From contig CAXIPT010000002.1 of assembly GCA_964030475.1 (NCBI GenBank), forward strand, positions 19,127,703-19,191,702: a DNA stretch of 64,000 nucleotides, in the 5' to 3' direction. The stretch's first letter is position 1. Every line of letters begins with the position of its first letter. The position numbers and the translations under genes were made by a program. The notes beneath the pieces were generated by a model. That model did no database searches and had not been told where the DNA came from. It worked only from the letters and a program-made list of their open reading frames with translations. The DNA comes from Tethya wilhelma (lineage: Eukaryota > Porifera > Demospongiae > Tethyida > Tethyidae). This document shows, one piece after another, positions 12,449 to 22,872 of this stretch.

Positions 12449-15400
12449 CAGTCCAGTCACGTCCACAATGTGAGACATACAATGTCATGCATTATGTGTA
12501 CATAAAAATATATGAGTACAAATCACAAAGTATCATATGGAGATCTGTTCTTTTTAAATTTCCGACGAATTGCAGGCGAACGGTGGAGTCTGACTGTAGG
12601 TTTAGAACGAAATCGTCTGGTCATTTTTCTGTTTGCTTCTGAAAACTGATGAAATTGTAGGACCAGCTTCGAGAACTCTCCATGCATTGTGACAGCTCTC
12701 TTCGTAAGAAGAATCATCTCAATAAGCTTGTCAATATCTGTTTCCCCAGAAGGTATCACCTCTGCTAGCTGGGGGCTCAGTCTGTAGTAGGAGATCCCCT
12801 GTTCCAAGCACCTGCTCTGTACATTCTCAGCAATGTGTTCACCTTCCACCACCTAAAGAGTCGGCACACAATGACACAATGAGTAGCTCTATCTCTAAAG
12901 ATACCAAAAACGTTCATGCATATCATGCACACAGATCACTTACAGCGTTGCCAAGCAGTGTCGACAAATTTTCGACTCTTTTCGAGAGTTTTGTCGTGAA
13001 CCAGTGCTTGCCAAAGAGCAAGAAATCCTGAGCATCAGCATTTCCTAGCTCGTCCTCCGGTAATTTCCCACTTCCCACTGAGACTACTAGTGAGATGGGG
13101 AGTCTCTGTCCCTTTTTGCGATAGAAGTCCTGTATCTTTGTTAGGCCACTTGCACTTGAGAGAATCATTTAGTCAGCTAACTGTTAAAAATGAGAATAGA
13201 AGCAAGAAAACTAGCTCTCATTATCATCTCATTCATATGTATTGTGATAGTAGTATTCCACAGGAAGAAGGTACACCTAGTACCTCCCAGTCAACAACAT
13301 ACCAGCAGCACTCATAAAGCAGCAATGGATAAGCTTATTAAGAGGTTACAGCAGGCTCCTTCAGATTCAGAATCAATAGAGCCAAAATCATACGTTAACA
13401 AGAAGGAGCCAAAGAAGATCTTTGAGCCATTAATCATAGCTGGACATCGTGACATTTTGCAACAAGAGGATACTGATAGCACAGTAATGAAAGAAGAATC
13501 TGTAGAGTATGGTGTTCAGAGTCCTCAATTTATCCAAACAGACTCAATCAACTACAAAGATGGTTTTATTGGTGAAAATCTCTGCTGCAAATCTTTATCT
13601 GGATCAGAGATTGGCACTTTGTGTCTTAAAAATGGAGATCTATTTAAAAAGCTCAAACTGAAGACCACTGTACATCAAGTGGAATCATTAGAGTGCTCCT
13701 GCATTGACTACTTCACATGCAGGCTAGTGGTGGTGAGTGGCTTTTCAAGCAATCACTTCAAAGAAGCTCAAGATTTGATAGCATCTGTACAACACAATCT
13801 TCCCCATACAAAGTTGATAGTGTATGATTTGGGACTGTCCACCAGTGAAATCCAATCTGTTCAAAGCTACTGCAATGTCGAATATCGTACATTTAACTTC
13901 ACTAACTACCCAAGTCACGCAAGAAACTTGAGAACATATGCTTTCAAGCCACTTATAGTGAACGAGGTCTCACAGGAATATGAAATCATGATGTGGGCTG
14001 ATGCAAGTGTTCGGGTCATGGGGCCCATTGTTAGCACCCTCTTTCCGCATCTCAGTGCTTTCCCATTTCAATCAGGCCCATTATATTCAAAAATAATCCC
14101 CATTGTATCAACAACACATGACAGAATGTTACACTACTTAAACATTACTCAGACACGCCAGGAACTAAAGGATTTCAACACTCTCCAGGCTTGCAACTGG
14201 ATAATGTGGATGAATAAAGTGACAAGGGAGAAACTACTCAAGTACTGGGTAAACTGTGCTCTACGTCAGGAGTGCATTGCACCAAAAGGATCTCGAAGAT
14301 CACCATGTAAATTCAAGGATGGTACATTTAATGGAGAGTATTGGAATTGCCATCGCTATGATCAGTCAGCATTGAACTTCATCTTGATAAGAGAGTTTGG
14401 ATTGGACATTTGGGATTTGGTCTATCATGAGGAAGTGGAGACAGTCCTGAAGATTGAGAGAGCTGTAACAAATCACTTTACTCCAGCAGCTGCTNCCATC
14501 GCAAGAGCTACCACTCCTCCAGTAGAGGTTCCTACAATCCAATCAAAGAGCTCTGTGATCGTTCGTCCAGTTTGCTTCTCCAGCTGGCTGAGGATTTCAA
14601 TCTGGATCAGTCCTCTCATTCCTCCTCCGTCCAGGAACAAGATCCTACTCCCTGCCTCTTTTAGCATCCTCATTTCTTTCATTTGAACCGCCAGAGCCAA
14701 TCCTTCATCGGGGTAACTACACAATGAAACACCCACATCTCTTAATCTCGACTCTATGGCCGTTGTCAATTGATAATAGAGCCTTGGTATTGATTCGGTC
14801 CAATGATCATTGTCAATAAGCCTCTTCTGAGTTTCAACTTCCATCGAAGCGTCAACGTCAGCACCCTCTTTATCTGCTGGTATGACATCCAAGAATCTCT
14901 GTACGGATTCTTTCTCTCTGTAGAGACTGTGCTTCTTGGTCAGCACTTTCCCTCTTAGTGCTCCATGTGCTTTCAAAAAATCTGCTATTTCTAACGATTC
15001 AGCATATGTCAGTGATCGGCGACGGCGATTCAGTTGATGCTGAGAAGTGGCCAATTTTGTGGTAGGAGGAGAGGAGAGTGACCGTTCGTAGCTGGTGGGA
15101 GAGGTAGGAGTCAACGGGGTTAGTTCAACCAGGGTAAAGTCTTGAATTGTGGAGTCCTGTCGGCAGAATAGCCGGTGTGGGCCTGCTACCAAGTCCAGTG
15201 GCGTTCTCTTTTGGGAATTCACAGCATTGATGTTTGCACCAAATGACAGAAGAAGTTTGACAGTCTGAAGATCACCACCCTTAACAATTAATGAAAATTT
15301 GAGGCAATTATCCAACTTATTTCCAAATAATAACACAGTCTCATAGGCCAGACCACCCTGCTCTATTATATGATACAGCATAGGAGGTTAAAAACAAAAG

Positions 15401-16428
15401 AGTTGGTATGTTGCTAGGTTTTGTTAAGTAAAAAGCAAGAGTATGGATGGTCTGACACTTGACTCAATTACATCATAATTATGCTACGTAACCTAATCAC
15501 TCTATTACTCCATGATCCAGGAGAGTAGTGAGCAAATTAGTGGTTTCTAAATTAGTCCACAGTGTAACTGCATCCATGTAGCATTACATGGTACTTTATG
15601 GTACTTAGGAAGTTAGTATATAGACCATAAATACCTCCGTGGCCAAATGCAAAGCTGTGTTGCCATCTTCATTCTGGTGATTCACGTCAACATCACTATA
15701 CATCAGTAAGGCCAACAAGATTTCACGCTTCATCTGTTTCTTGGCAACTCTTCTCTTCACCAGTGAGTGTATTGGAGCATCACCTTGGAGGTTACGCTCA
15801 TTAACATTCACATTGGTAGCATTCAATCTTCTAATTGTTGTAACAAATTCCTACAGTAAAGAATGCACAATCAGTAATGCTTAATTTGGTCTAAGCTATT
15901 AATATTCATGTAGAGATTAAGTGTAATTATAGTAACACACATAGCCTAAGAATAACTACATAGTATCATTCCCAGGCTTCCTGGCTCTCTGTGAGACCTC
16001 ACCCAACAGAAACAAAGCCACTTTATTTTGGGAGAGGGAGCCTACAATTATAATTCACACTCCGCTTAACCTAGGCTTGTTCCCAGCTAGCAAGGTTAAA
16101 GCTAGGCTAAGTGGAGTGTGAATGTAATACATAATTGGAACAAGGTAGAAAGAAATTTCAAAGGATACTCTCTAAGTGCCTAAATGGACAATAATAATTA
16201 TTATGCCCCATATCATGAATTTTTATCATTGCAGGAAGCAACACAGCAAATTCTGTTTATTAGGAAGTCTTATGATTTTACATCATATACTGTGTAGACA
16301 GTTTTTGAGCTAATGTGACACATTTCATGGAAGATCAGCGGGAAGTGGTACATACAGTATCCCATTCTACTGTTAAAATCCATGGCAGTCATTAGCAACA
16401 TGTAATACCGTATACCACTTAATTTTCG
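12449..16428. repeat. Segmental duplication, copy 2 (phospholipase C)
   Basis: This is homologous to 8020-11268. The segment matching copy 1 positions 8735-9337 is missing and replaced by 13159-14494, which holds a DUF1647-like gene. The right-hand junction is exactly the N at 14495. Similarity elsewhere is a few percent divergence or less by eye. Confidence 0.85.
13190..14494 (+). CDS. DUF1647-like type II membrane protein (3-prime cut by N)
   Basis: The ATG at 13190 opens 435 residues before the N at 14495. Residues 8-23 form a single N-terminal hydrophobic anchor (LALIIISFICIVIVVF) after a short basic stretch. This is a type II topology like Golgi glycosyltransferases. The region from about 180 on has features I recognise from DUF1647 proteins of invertebrates: SSNHFKEA, YDLGLS, YRTFNFTNYPSH, YAFKPLI and MMWADASVRV. 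The AD of WADAS resembles a glycosyltransferase acidic site. Function is not established. The insert begins only 31 bases upstream of the ATG, at the duplication junction, so its promoter would be missing. The open frame past the N is antisense phospholipase and not part of this gene. Confidence 0.6.
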
Positions 16429-16611
16429 AGGTTACTTAATTTTCGCGGATTGCGCTATTGCAGATTTTCGTTGAATAAGTTTCGCGGATTGATATCATTC
16501 GTGTGCGCATGCATATGAGCACGCAATTTTTTGTTGAACAATTTTCGCGGATAACGTTCGATCCGCGAAAACCGCGAAAGTTAAGTACCACGAAAATTAA
16601 GTGGTATACGG
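16408..16611. mobile_element. MITE with 21-bp perfect TIRs and TA duplication
   Basis: The ends CCGTATACCACTTAATTTTCG (split: CCGTATACCA, CTTAATTTTCG) at 16408-16428 and their exact complement at 16591-16611 are bordered by TA on both sides. This suits Tc1/mariner-type insertion. The interior is rich in TTTTCGCGG motifs. Copy 1 of the duplication ends, at the N at 11269, inside the left repeat of this element. Confidence 0.75.
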
Positions 16612-17077
16612 TAAGTATATAGCCACAAGTGACAAGTTGTAACCTCATTCCCAGGCTCCTCCCTCGAAGAAGGGAAGGCCTGGGAACAAGGATAGACAAG
16701 TTGGACATACACAGCTAGTACCTCAGCATTTTTTGGGTTGTGTAGAACTCTTCTGGGATTCTGCACCTGTGGAGAACTTGTAAATAAATCCTGCAAGGTA
16801 AAAAGAGGAGGAAATAATTATTATTCATCCGGTGGCTGCTAGCTAGCATTCATACCTTCACACTGTCAATAATGTCCGTCATAAAGTTGCTGCTGCTAGC
16901 TGTAGCTTGAGGCAGACTGAAAGTTGCAGTGGAACCACCATCAGATTCTGAGTGATCAGTCACACTTCGTTCATTAAGTTTCATCCCTGCTATGGAATGC
17001 ATGATAGCTGATGCAGCGAGCCCTCCATGCTTGACCTTAGGGGAACTATGCCCGTTCGAGAGAAAAGACACGCTCAT

Positions 17078-17537
17078 GTTTTATTTTTCCTTTTTTTTTC
17101 TTGCTTTCAAATATAACTGAAGTGACACTTGCACAAAGCTCTCTTATGTGGCCGTGGCATAGCGCGCGTGGTGGTTGCAAATGACGTCATCCGTCATAGC
17201 ACAATTATTATTGATGACCTTTTATGATGGATGATCAAGCATGCAGTGCACTTGCCTGCAGGTTGTGGAAACTCAAGTTTAAAGGTTGGGTACGTAGTGC
17301 ATCAGTGAATGAGCCAATGAGTGATATAACAATTATTATGTGTGTGTGACTGAGGGCTACCTTACACTTTGATTTTTGATAAAAATTTTAAAAATCGATA
17401 ATTCCACTATGACATCAGTAATAAATACATGTTAATTTGTTGTAATGTTGTAACTTAACTGATGTGTCACACTTTTAGTCATTGTGGTTGCTATGATACT
17501 GTTGCACTGATTTCACAAAAATAATATTGCCTATAGC
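17078..17537. other. Interval between phospholipase C start and phospholipase D 3-prime end
   Basis: The presumed promoter of phospholipase C lies just above 17077. The remainder is AT-rich and holds no coding or RNA signal that I can support. Confidence 0.4.
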
Positions 17538-20500
17538 TCACAAACAGACTTTACGGCAAAACCTTACAGACATCTTTTTGTTGGCCTTACAACACTGATG
17601 AAATCTAAAGACCAGTTTACAAAAGCTACACTGAGTTTTTATGCATTTCTTAGCCAGAAGGATCATGTCAATTAACTTATCAATGTCCGTCTCTCCAGTA
17701 GGAATAACTTCAGGTAACTGAGGACTGAATCTGTAGTAAGAAATGCCCTGCTCTTGGCAACGGAGCCTCACATTCTCAGCAACATGTTCAGATTCTGTAA
17801 TCTGTTCGAATACATCATCATCATGTGACTTCCACAGTATTGCCAGTAGGCATGTCTACACACAATATTGTAGACAAATTTCAGGAAATAACTTACAGCA
17901 TTCCCTAAGAGTGTTGCCAAATTTCCAACTCTGTCAGCAAGCCTGTCTTTGAAGTTGAACCAGTGTTTACCAAAGAACAGGAAGTCTTGTGCATCAACCC
18001 TTCCAAGTTCATCCTCTGGTAATTTCCCTGTGCCTACAGATACCACCAATGATATAGGCAGCCGCTGTCCCTGCTTGCAATAGAAGTCCTGTATTTTTGT
18101 CAGACCACTTGCAGCAGGATTGTTAGCGAGCACACCACCATCGACGTAGTTGTCGAGCTCATTGAAAAATGTAGGAGCAGCAGATGTATATCTAGCAACC
18201 TTCCATACCTCATCTACAGTACATGTGCATGTACAGTAATACCATAAAAAAAACAAGAGTGCGTAATAATTGCATGCATACATAATAGCTACTATAGTGA
18301 TACAAACCTTTGCTAATTTCGTCTCCAAGGCAATTGTTGAAGAAGTGTAGCTTGAGGTTGATGGTTTTTTTATCTACAGCTGGTATGAGAACCCTACAAA
18401 CAAACAAACAAACAAACAAACAACTCCTAAAATTCCTTAAACTGGGTACCACAGACAACTGATGCCATCTAACCATACCTAGGATGCTTGACATCATTCA
18501 TACAAATGTCACCAAATATGTCCTTCAACAGTTTCTCCAGCTTAGAAGTGTTGAAACCGACACCAAGACGTGCTTTGCCAAACACTTCATTCCTCATCAC
18601 AAAGTAGAGCTGCCGAAGCTCCTTCAGTGTCTTTCTCCCTTGAATTCAATTCAGGATGTGACAAAGCACGACAGCAGCGATAAAAAAGAAACTAGCATTT
18701 ATTATTTTTCATTCTTACCATAAACGAGTCCAAGAGCTATTACTCCTCCGGTAGAGGTTCCTACAATCCAATCAAAGAGCTCTGTGATCCTTCGTCCAGT
18801 TTGCTCCTCCAACTGGCTGAGGATTTCAATCTCAATCAGTCCTCTCATTCCTCCTCCGTCTAGGAACAAGATCCTACTCCCTGCCTCCCTCAACATATTC
18901 AGTTCTCTCATTTGAATACCCAGAGCCATTGCTTCATCGGGCTGATGGCTGAGAGAGTAGCTAACATCACTCAGCTTCCTGTTGACTTCGGCCGTGATCT
19001 GGTGGAAGAGTTGAGGTAGCTGTTCACACCAATTGTCCCGCCATAGTTGCACCACTTTTTGACCAGGTGAAGAGACTCTGGGATCCAGCATTTCCTTCTC
19101 ATTCTTAATCAAATCAGAGAAGGTGTTAAGAGGTACGCTCGCCTCCACCCTGTCCTTAGATCTCTCGGCTCCATATAGTCGTAGAAACTCTGCCATCTGT
19201 GCCACGTTGCCGTTCTTTGCAAAATGAGATGTGAAGGTGTAGTAGTGGTTGTAGGAGGTTTCAAGGGAGGAAGAGGGTGGCGACTCTGCATTTTCAACGA
19301 GTAGAAATCCAAGAGAAGTATCTTGAAATCTGAACGGACCCTCTATGAGATCTAGAGGTGTCTTCTTTCTAGAGCTGAGGTGATTAATCCTGGCACCAAA
19401 AGCCAACAGTACCCGGACAATTTCAGTATCGCCAACCTACGATAAAACACAGATGAATAAAAGGAGATAACAGTTGCAATGACCAATGTCTAACTCTTAC
19501 ATTGACTGCGATGTGCAAAGGTGCTTCTCCATTCTTATTGTGAAGATTGGTATCGGCATCACTATAAGTCAACAGTGCCAGCAAGAGATCTTTCTTGAGG
19601 TGCTTCTCTTTCTTTTTGAACTCTTTCTTTATCAGACAGTGTATAGGGGCATCACCCTGACTGTTGAACTCATTAGCATTAAACCCAGGCTCCTGAACCT
19701 TCTCAACTAAATTCTAAGTGATTAAAGCATGTCCAAGAACAAACAATATAACAAACACAGTCTACAAACTACATGGCTTCTGTATTCATAAGTAATTGGA
19801 CACTGGTGCAGGTACAAAGGTATTTCAATAAGCTAAAGGTTGTGGACTTGTGGGTCAGTATGCAGCTGGAATCTACCAGCATAACTCAAGGGTTAATTAT
19901 TAATTATTAAAAGTTTAGTTTAGTTTATAATAGCTGGTACATGGAGTTTTCCTGGAGCTACTTATTCTTTCTTAGTGACCTGGACAGTTTAATTGTACCT
20001 GGACCAATTAAGCCCAAGAAAACCTTCCAATGATATTATGTAATTACAGCAGTCATGCATGACAACTGATCCCTGTATCATAGCACGTGTGTGTTGATTG
20101 AGGCTCACAAACACTGCCATGGGTACCTAAGCATAGATATAGTATCTATGACAAAAGCATGTAGTTATAGCTACGTACCTTAACAGAGAGTTTCTTAGAA
20201 TTGTGATTGCACGAATCCGTCCCAACACTTGGGTCAACCTGTAGTATACATCAAACACAAGGTGGTTGCATGGCACAACACTGAACACAGTATGGTGTCC
20301 TGAAACCACTGAACTTAGTTACCACATAGATATCTATGGTTACCACTATAAAGACATTTTTACCTCAGCATGCTCTGTTCCATCTGTCTCTTCATTGGTA
20401 GCACTCTTAGGAGCAGCTTGGCCATGATGAGTTAAACGAAACCAGGAATCAAAGATGTGTGACTTAGCATTTGAGAGTCTCTTCTTGAGCCTTCTCTGAG

Positions 20501-20552
20501 CAGCCATGCCAAGCCAGATAAGTGCACGTGACATTTGATTAGCCCCGCCCAT
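17538..20552 (-). CDS. Phospholipase D-locus: ankyrin-patatin-like phospholipase (iPLA2-type)
   Basis: Named by locus, not phospholipase D activity. Eight exons join in frame to 668 residues: 20364-20552, 20179-20238, 19501-19713, 18719-19436, 18479-18638, 18308-18393, 17897-18213 and 17538-17801. The N-terminus is basic (MAAQRRLKKRLSNAKSH from Met16), which may be the preferred start. Two ankyrin repeats (NGEAPLHIAVN; AFGARINHLSSRKKTPLDLI) lead to the patatin core with DGGGMRGL, GTSTGG and DGGVLANNP. The catalytic dyad is intact. It is closest to B and C: the nucleophile segment is almost identical at DNA level to B. The start codon lies only 52 bp from the divergent start of the first SLC15-like gene. 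Confidence 0.85.
19714..20178. other. Intron of phospholipase D-locus
   Basis: A 465-bp intron between exons 2 and 3. It is AT-rich, with no coding signal seen. Confidence 0.5.
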
Positions 20553-20604
20553 CTAATTCTGCAGGGACATGCTCAACCATTTCACTTCAGGAGTCATGTG
20601 AAAA
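20553..20604. promoter_or_regulatory. 52-bp head-to-head interval, phospholipase D-locus / SLC15-like 1
   Basis: Only 52 bases separate the two start codons, so a shared promoter core or overlapping 5-prime UTRs are required. A GC-box-like CCCCGCCC occurs at 20543-20550, just inside the minus-strand reading. If the phospholipase starts at Met16, the interval is 97 bp. No TATA box is visible. Confidence 0.5.
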
Positions 20605-22669
20605 ATGGCAGTGAACAGTGATTCAAATTCCCTCCCAACTTCTTATATCCAGACTGAGGAAAGCGATGAACTGGACCAGAGTGATCTGGTTTTCATAAAC
20701 AGCGATGAGGTTGGTTTATCGACCCACTTGTGGACTAATCTAGTCACAGCGGTGCAAAATAGAAAGACCTACGCTTGCAGACCTCAACCAGTGAGGACAC
20801 TAAAATCCAAAGGTGCAGTCCTATTGTTGGTGATAGCCAGTCTTATTGACATCAGTTACTTTGGTGCTCTTGGAGCAATACTAAGCGCATTGCTGTCAGA
20901 TGTGTTCGACTTCAATCAAGCTGGAGTGTCATCTTTCCTCGGGATAGTAATAGTGAGAGCTCTTCCTCAACTAGCATATCCTATTGCCGGTTGGATAGCA
21001 GATGTCCATTTCGATCGATACAAGGTGATCATGTCGGGATTGTGGTTGTTGTTGGCAGGATACTCAATCATATTTGTGACATTTCTAATCAAGTACTTTT
21101 ACAATACTCATGGAGGGACGTATGTAACGTACCTTGTGGTTTTTCCGATCTCTTTTCTAATCATAAATTCTGGTTTGGCAGCGTTTAATGCCAATATTAT
21201 CCCTTTTGGGCTGGACCAAATGCCAGATGCTTCCACGGAGCAGCTCAGTGCTTTCGTTCACTGGTACTACGCTGCTCGAAACATCCTTGCTGGAATAATT
21301 CCAGTCATTCCCTGTTTCATTTCTCAAACTGATCTAATATTTATTGTGCACTCAGCTGCTGAGTTTTTGTGCATTCTCCTGGCCCTTCTGTTAGGCTATG
21401 GTCTGAAACGCTGGCTGGTTATTGAGCCACAGAGTGAGAATCCCTTTAGAACACTCTACAAGATACTCAAGTTTGCAAGCCAACACAAAGTCCCTATCTT
21501 ACGAAGTTCCTTCACCTATTGGGAGGATAAGCTACCAAAAAGGCTCGATCTAGCCAAGGCAAAATATGGAGGACCATACAGCACAGAGAAAGTTGAAGAT
21601 GTAAAAACTGTTCTTCGTGTTTCAGTAGTTCTACTAACCTTATTTGGCTATGTCATTGGCTACTATGTCACATTGGTGAGTAAAATGACACAATGCACAC
21701 ACTCAAATAAACACTGACACAGCATTGTAGCTAATACCCTCATGTTGTGTCACATTTTCCCCTATGAACAGCTTGTCTCTTCCCTGTATGCAACCAAACT
21801 CAACCGTGTGAATAGCGGCAACTGCACTATTGGTTATCTTCTACTAGTCGAAGTTGATACACTACTGCTTGTTTTAGCAGTTGCTTGCCACGAGCTGATT
21901 ATTCGTCCATTGTTCAACAAATTCATTCCATCAATTCTGAAGAGGATAGGACTAGGAATCATCTTTGGTATTGCAGGAACACTGACGTTAATGCTGATTG
22001 ATGTGTATGGGTACCGAAAGTTGACCAATGCTCCACCTGGAGTGAATTCAACCTACTACAACCTCGTGGCAAATGAAACCCTATGCTATCTGGTTAATGG
22101 AGAATCTGAGGAGCTGATTGATCTCCCAGCCTCCTTGGTGTCTGTTCCTTATATACTTGTAGCATTTTCAGAGGCCCTGCTGTTTATTGCAGGTTAGACA
22201 TTGAGATGTGTCCAATGTCTGATTGTCATGTATACTCAGTGTAATTGCTGCTTTGATTGTAGTTGATGGTACACATCATTTCATATTGTTTAATGATTCT
22301 GTCTGAATCTCTTCTCTTATGGTTGCAGTCTTGGAGTTCATCACAGCCCAGAGCCCTTACAACATGAGAGGTGTTCTTATCGGTGTCCTCTATGCCATCA
22401 GGGGATTCTTTGCATTTGTTGGAGGAGTGCTGCTGCTGGCATTTTCACTGGGCTACGAATACCATCCACAGGACATAAGAGATGTCAGCTGTGGAACACC
22501 TTTACATGTGACCATTTTTATTGCTGGAGTAGCTGGGTTTGTGTGTTTTGTTATCGTAGCAAAGAGATACAAGAACAGAATACGAGATGAACATGTGAAC
22601 ACACAAGCCATTGCAGAGAAATGCTACAATTCTATTATTAAAAACCGAATAGCATGGGCAGCCACATAG
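20605..22669 (+). CDS. SLC15/POT-like proton-coupled oligopeptide transporter, copy 1
   Basis: Three exons (20605-21675, 21772-22192, 22329-22669) join in frame to 610 residues. About 12 hydrophobic spans are visible, with the soluble N-terminus before LKSKGAVLLLVIASLIDISYF. POT/PTR2 features include YPIAGWIADVHFDRYKVIM after the third span, the [20 protein letters not shown] segment matching the PTR2 signature region, and the C-terminal LEFITAQSP..MRG element that precedes the last spans. SLC15A3/A4-type carriers move di- and tripeptides, histidine and muropeptides with protons across endolysosomal membranes. Substrate here is inferred from family only. No dileucine signal was assigned. It shares a 52-bp interval with phospholipase D-locus. 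Confidence 0.8.
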
Positions 22670-22872
22670 CTTTATAGCAACTGTTAAATTTTCTGTGTTC
22701 ATTGTCTCATTACATCGAGTGAGTTTTGCGCATGCGCAGTAAATCTTGTTTTCACTTGGGTGGAGCTGGTAGAAATTTATGTCCGACGTATACTGCAGTG
22801 CCAAAAATGGGAGGCAGTACATGGCACATATTGTGACTGTCTGTGGACTACTATCCGAATTCAGCAGAGAAA

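Larger units (their letters stand above)
12523..17077 (-). pseudogene. Phospholipase C: ankyrin-patatin-like gene, disrupted
   Basis: 5-prime exons are 16856-17077 (ATG 17077), 16722-16790 and 15635-15850 (ankyrin), then 14497-15279 (ankyrin repeat plus DGGGMRGL and GTSTGG). The next homologous piece is 12944-13158, the end of the DGG exon, then 12523-12852. The DGG motif with the catalytic Asp and two small exons are missing, replaced by a plus-strand gene and an N. As written it cannot make an active enzyme. Outside the gap the frames are open and close to phospholipase B, so a recent break or an assembly error is more likely than old decay. If B and C were allelic or collapsed copies, the 5-prime half of C and the 3-prime half of B would make one complete gene plan. 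Confidence 0.7.

Noticed and set aside
12449..12642. C-terminal extension of the kinase fragment
   Set aside because: The frame runs into antisense phospholipase 3-prime sequence shared with 8020 onward. No kinase-tail features are seen.
14496..14686. C-terminal extension of the DUF1647-like protein
   Set aside because: The sequence after the N is the antisense strand of phospholipase C. The continuous frame is accidental.
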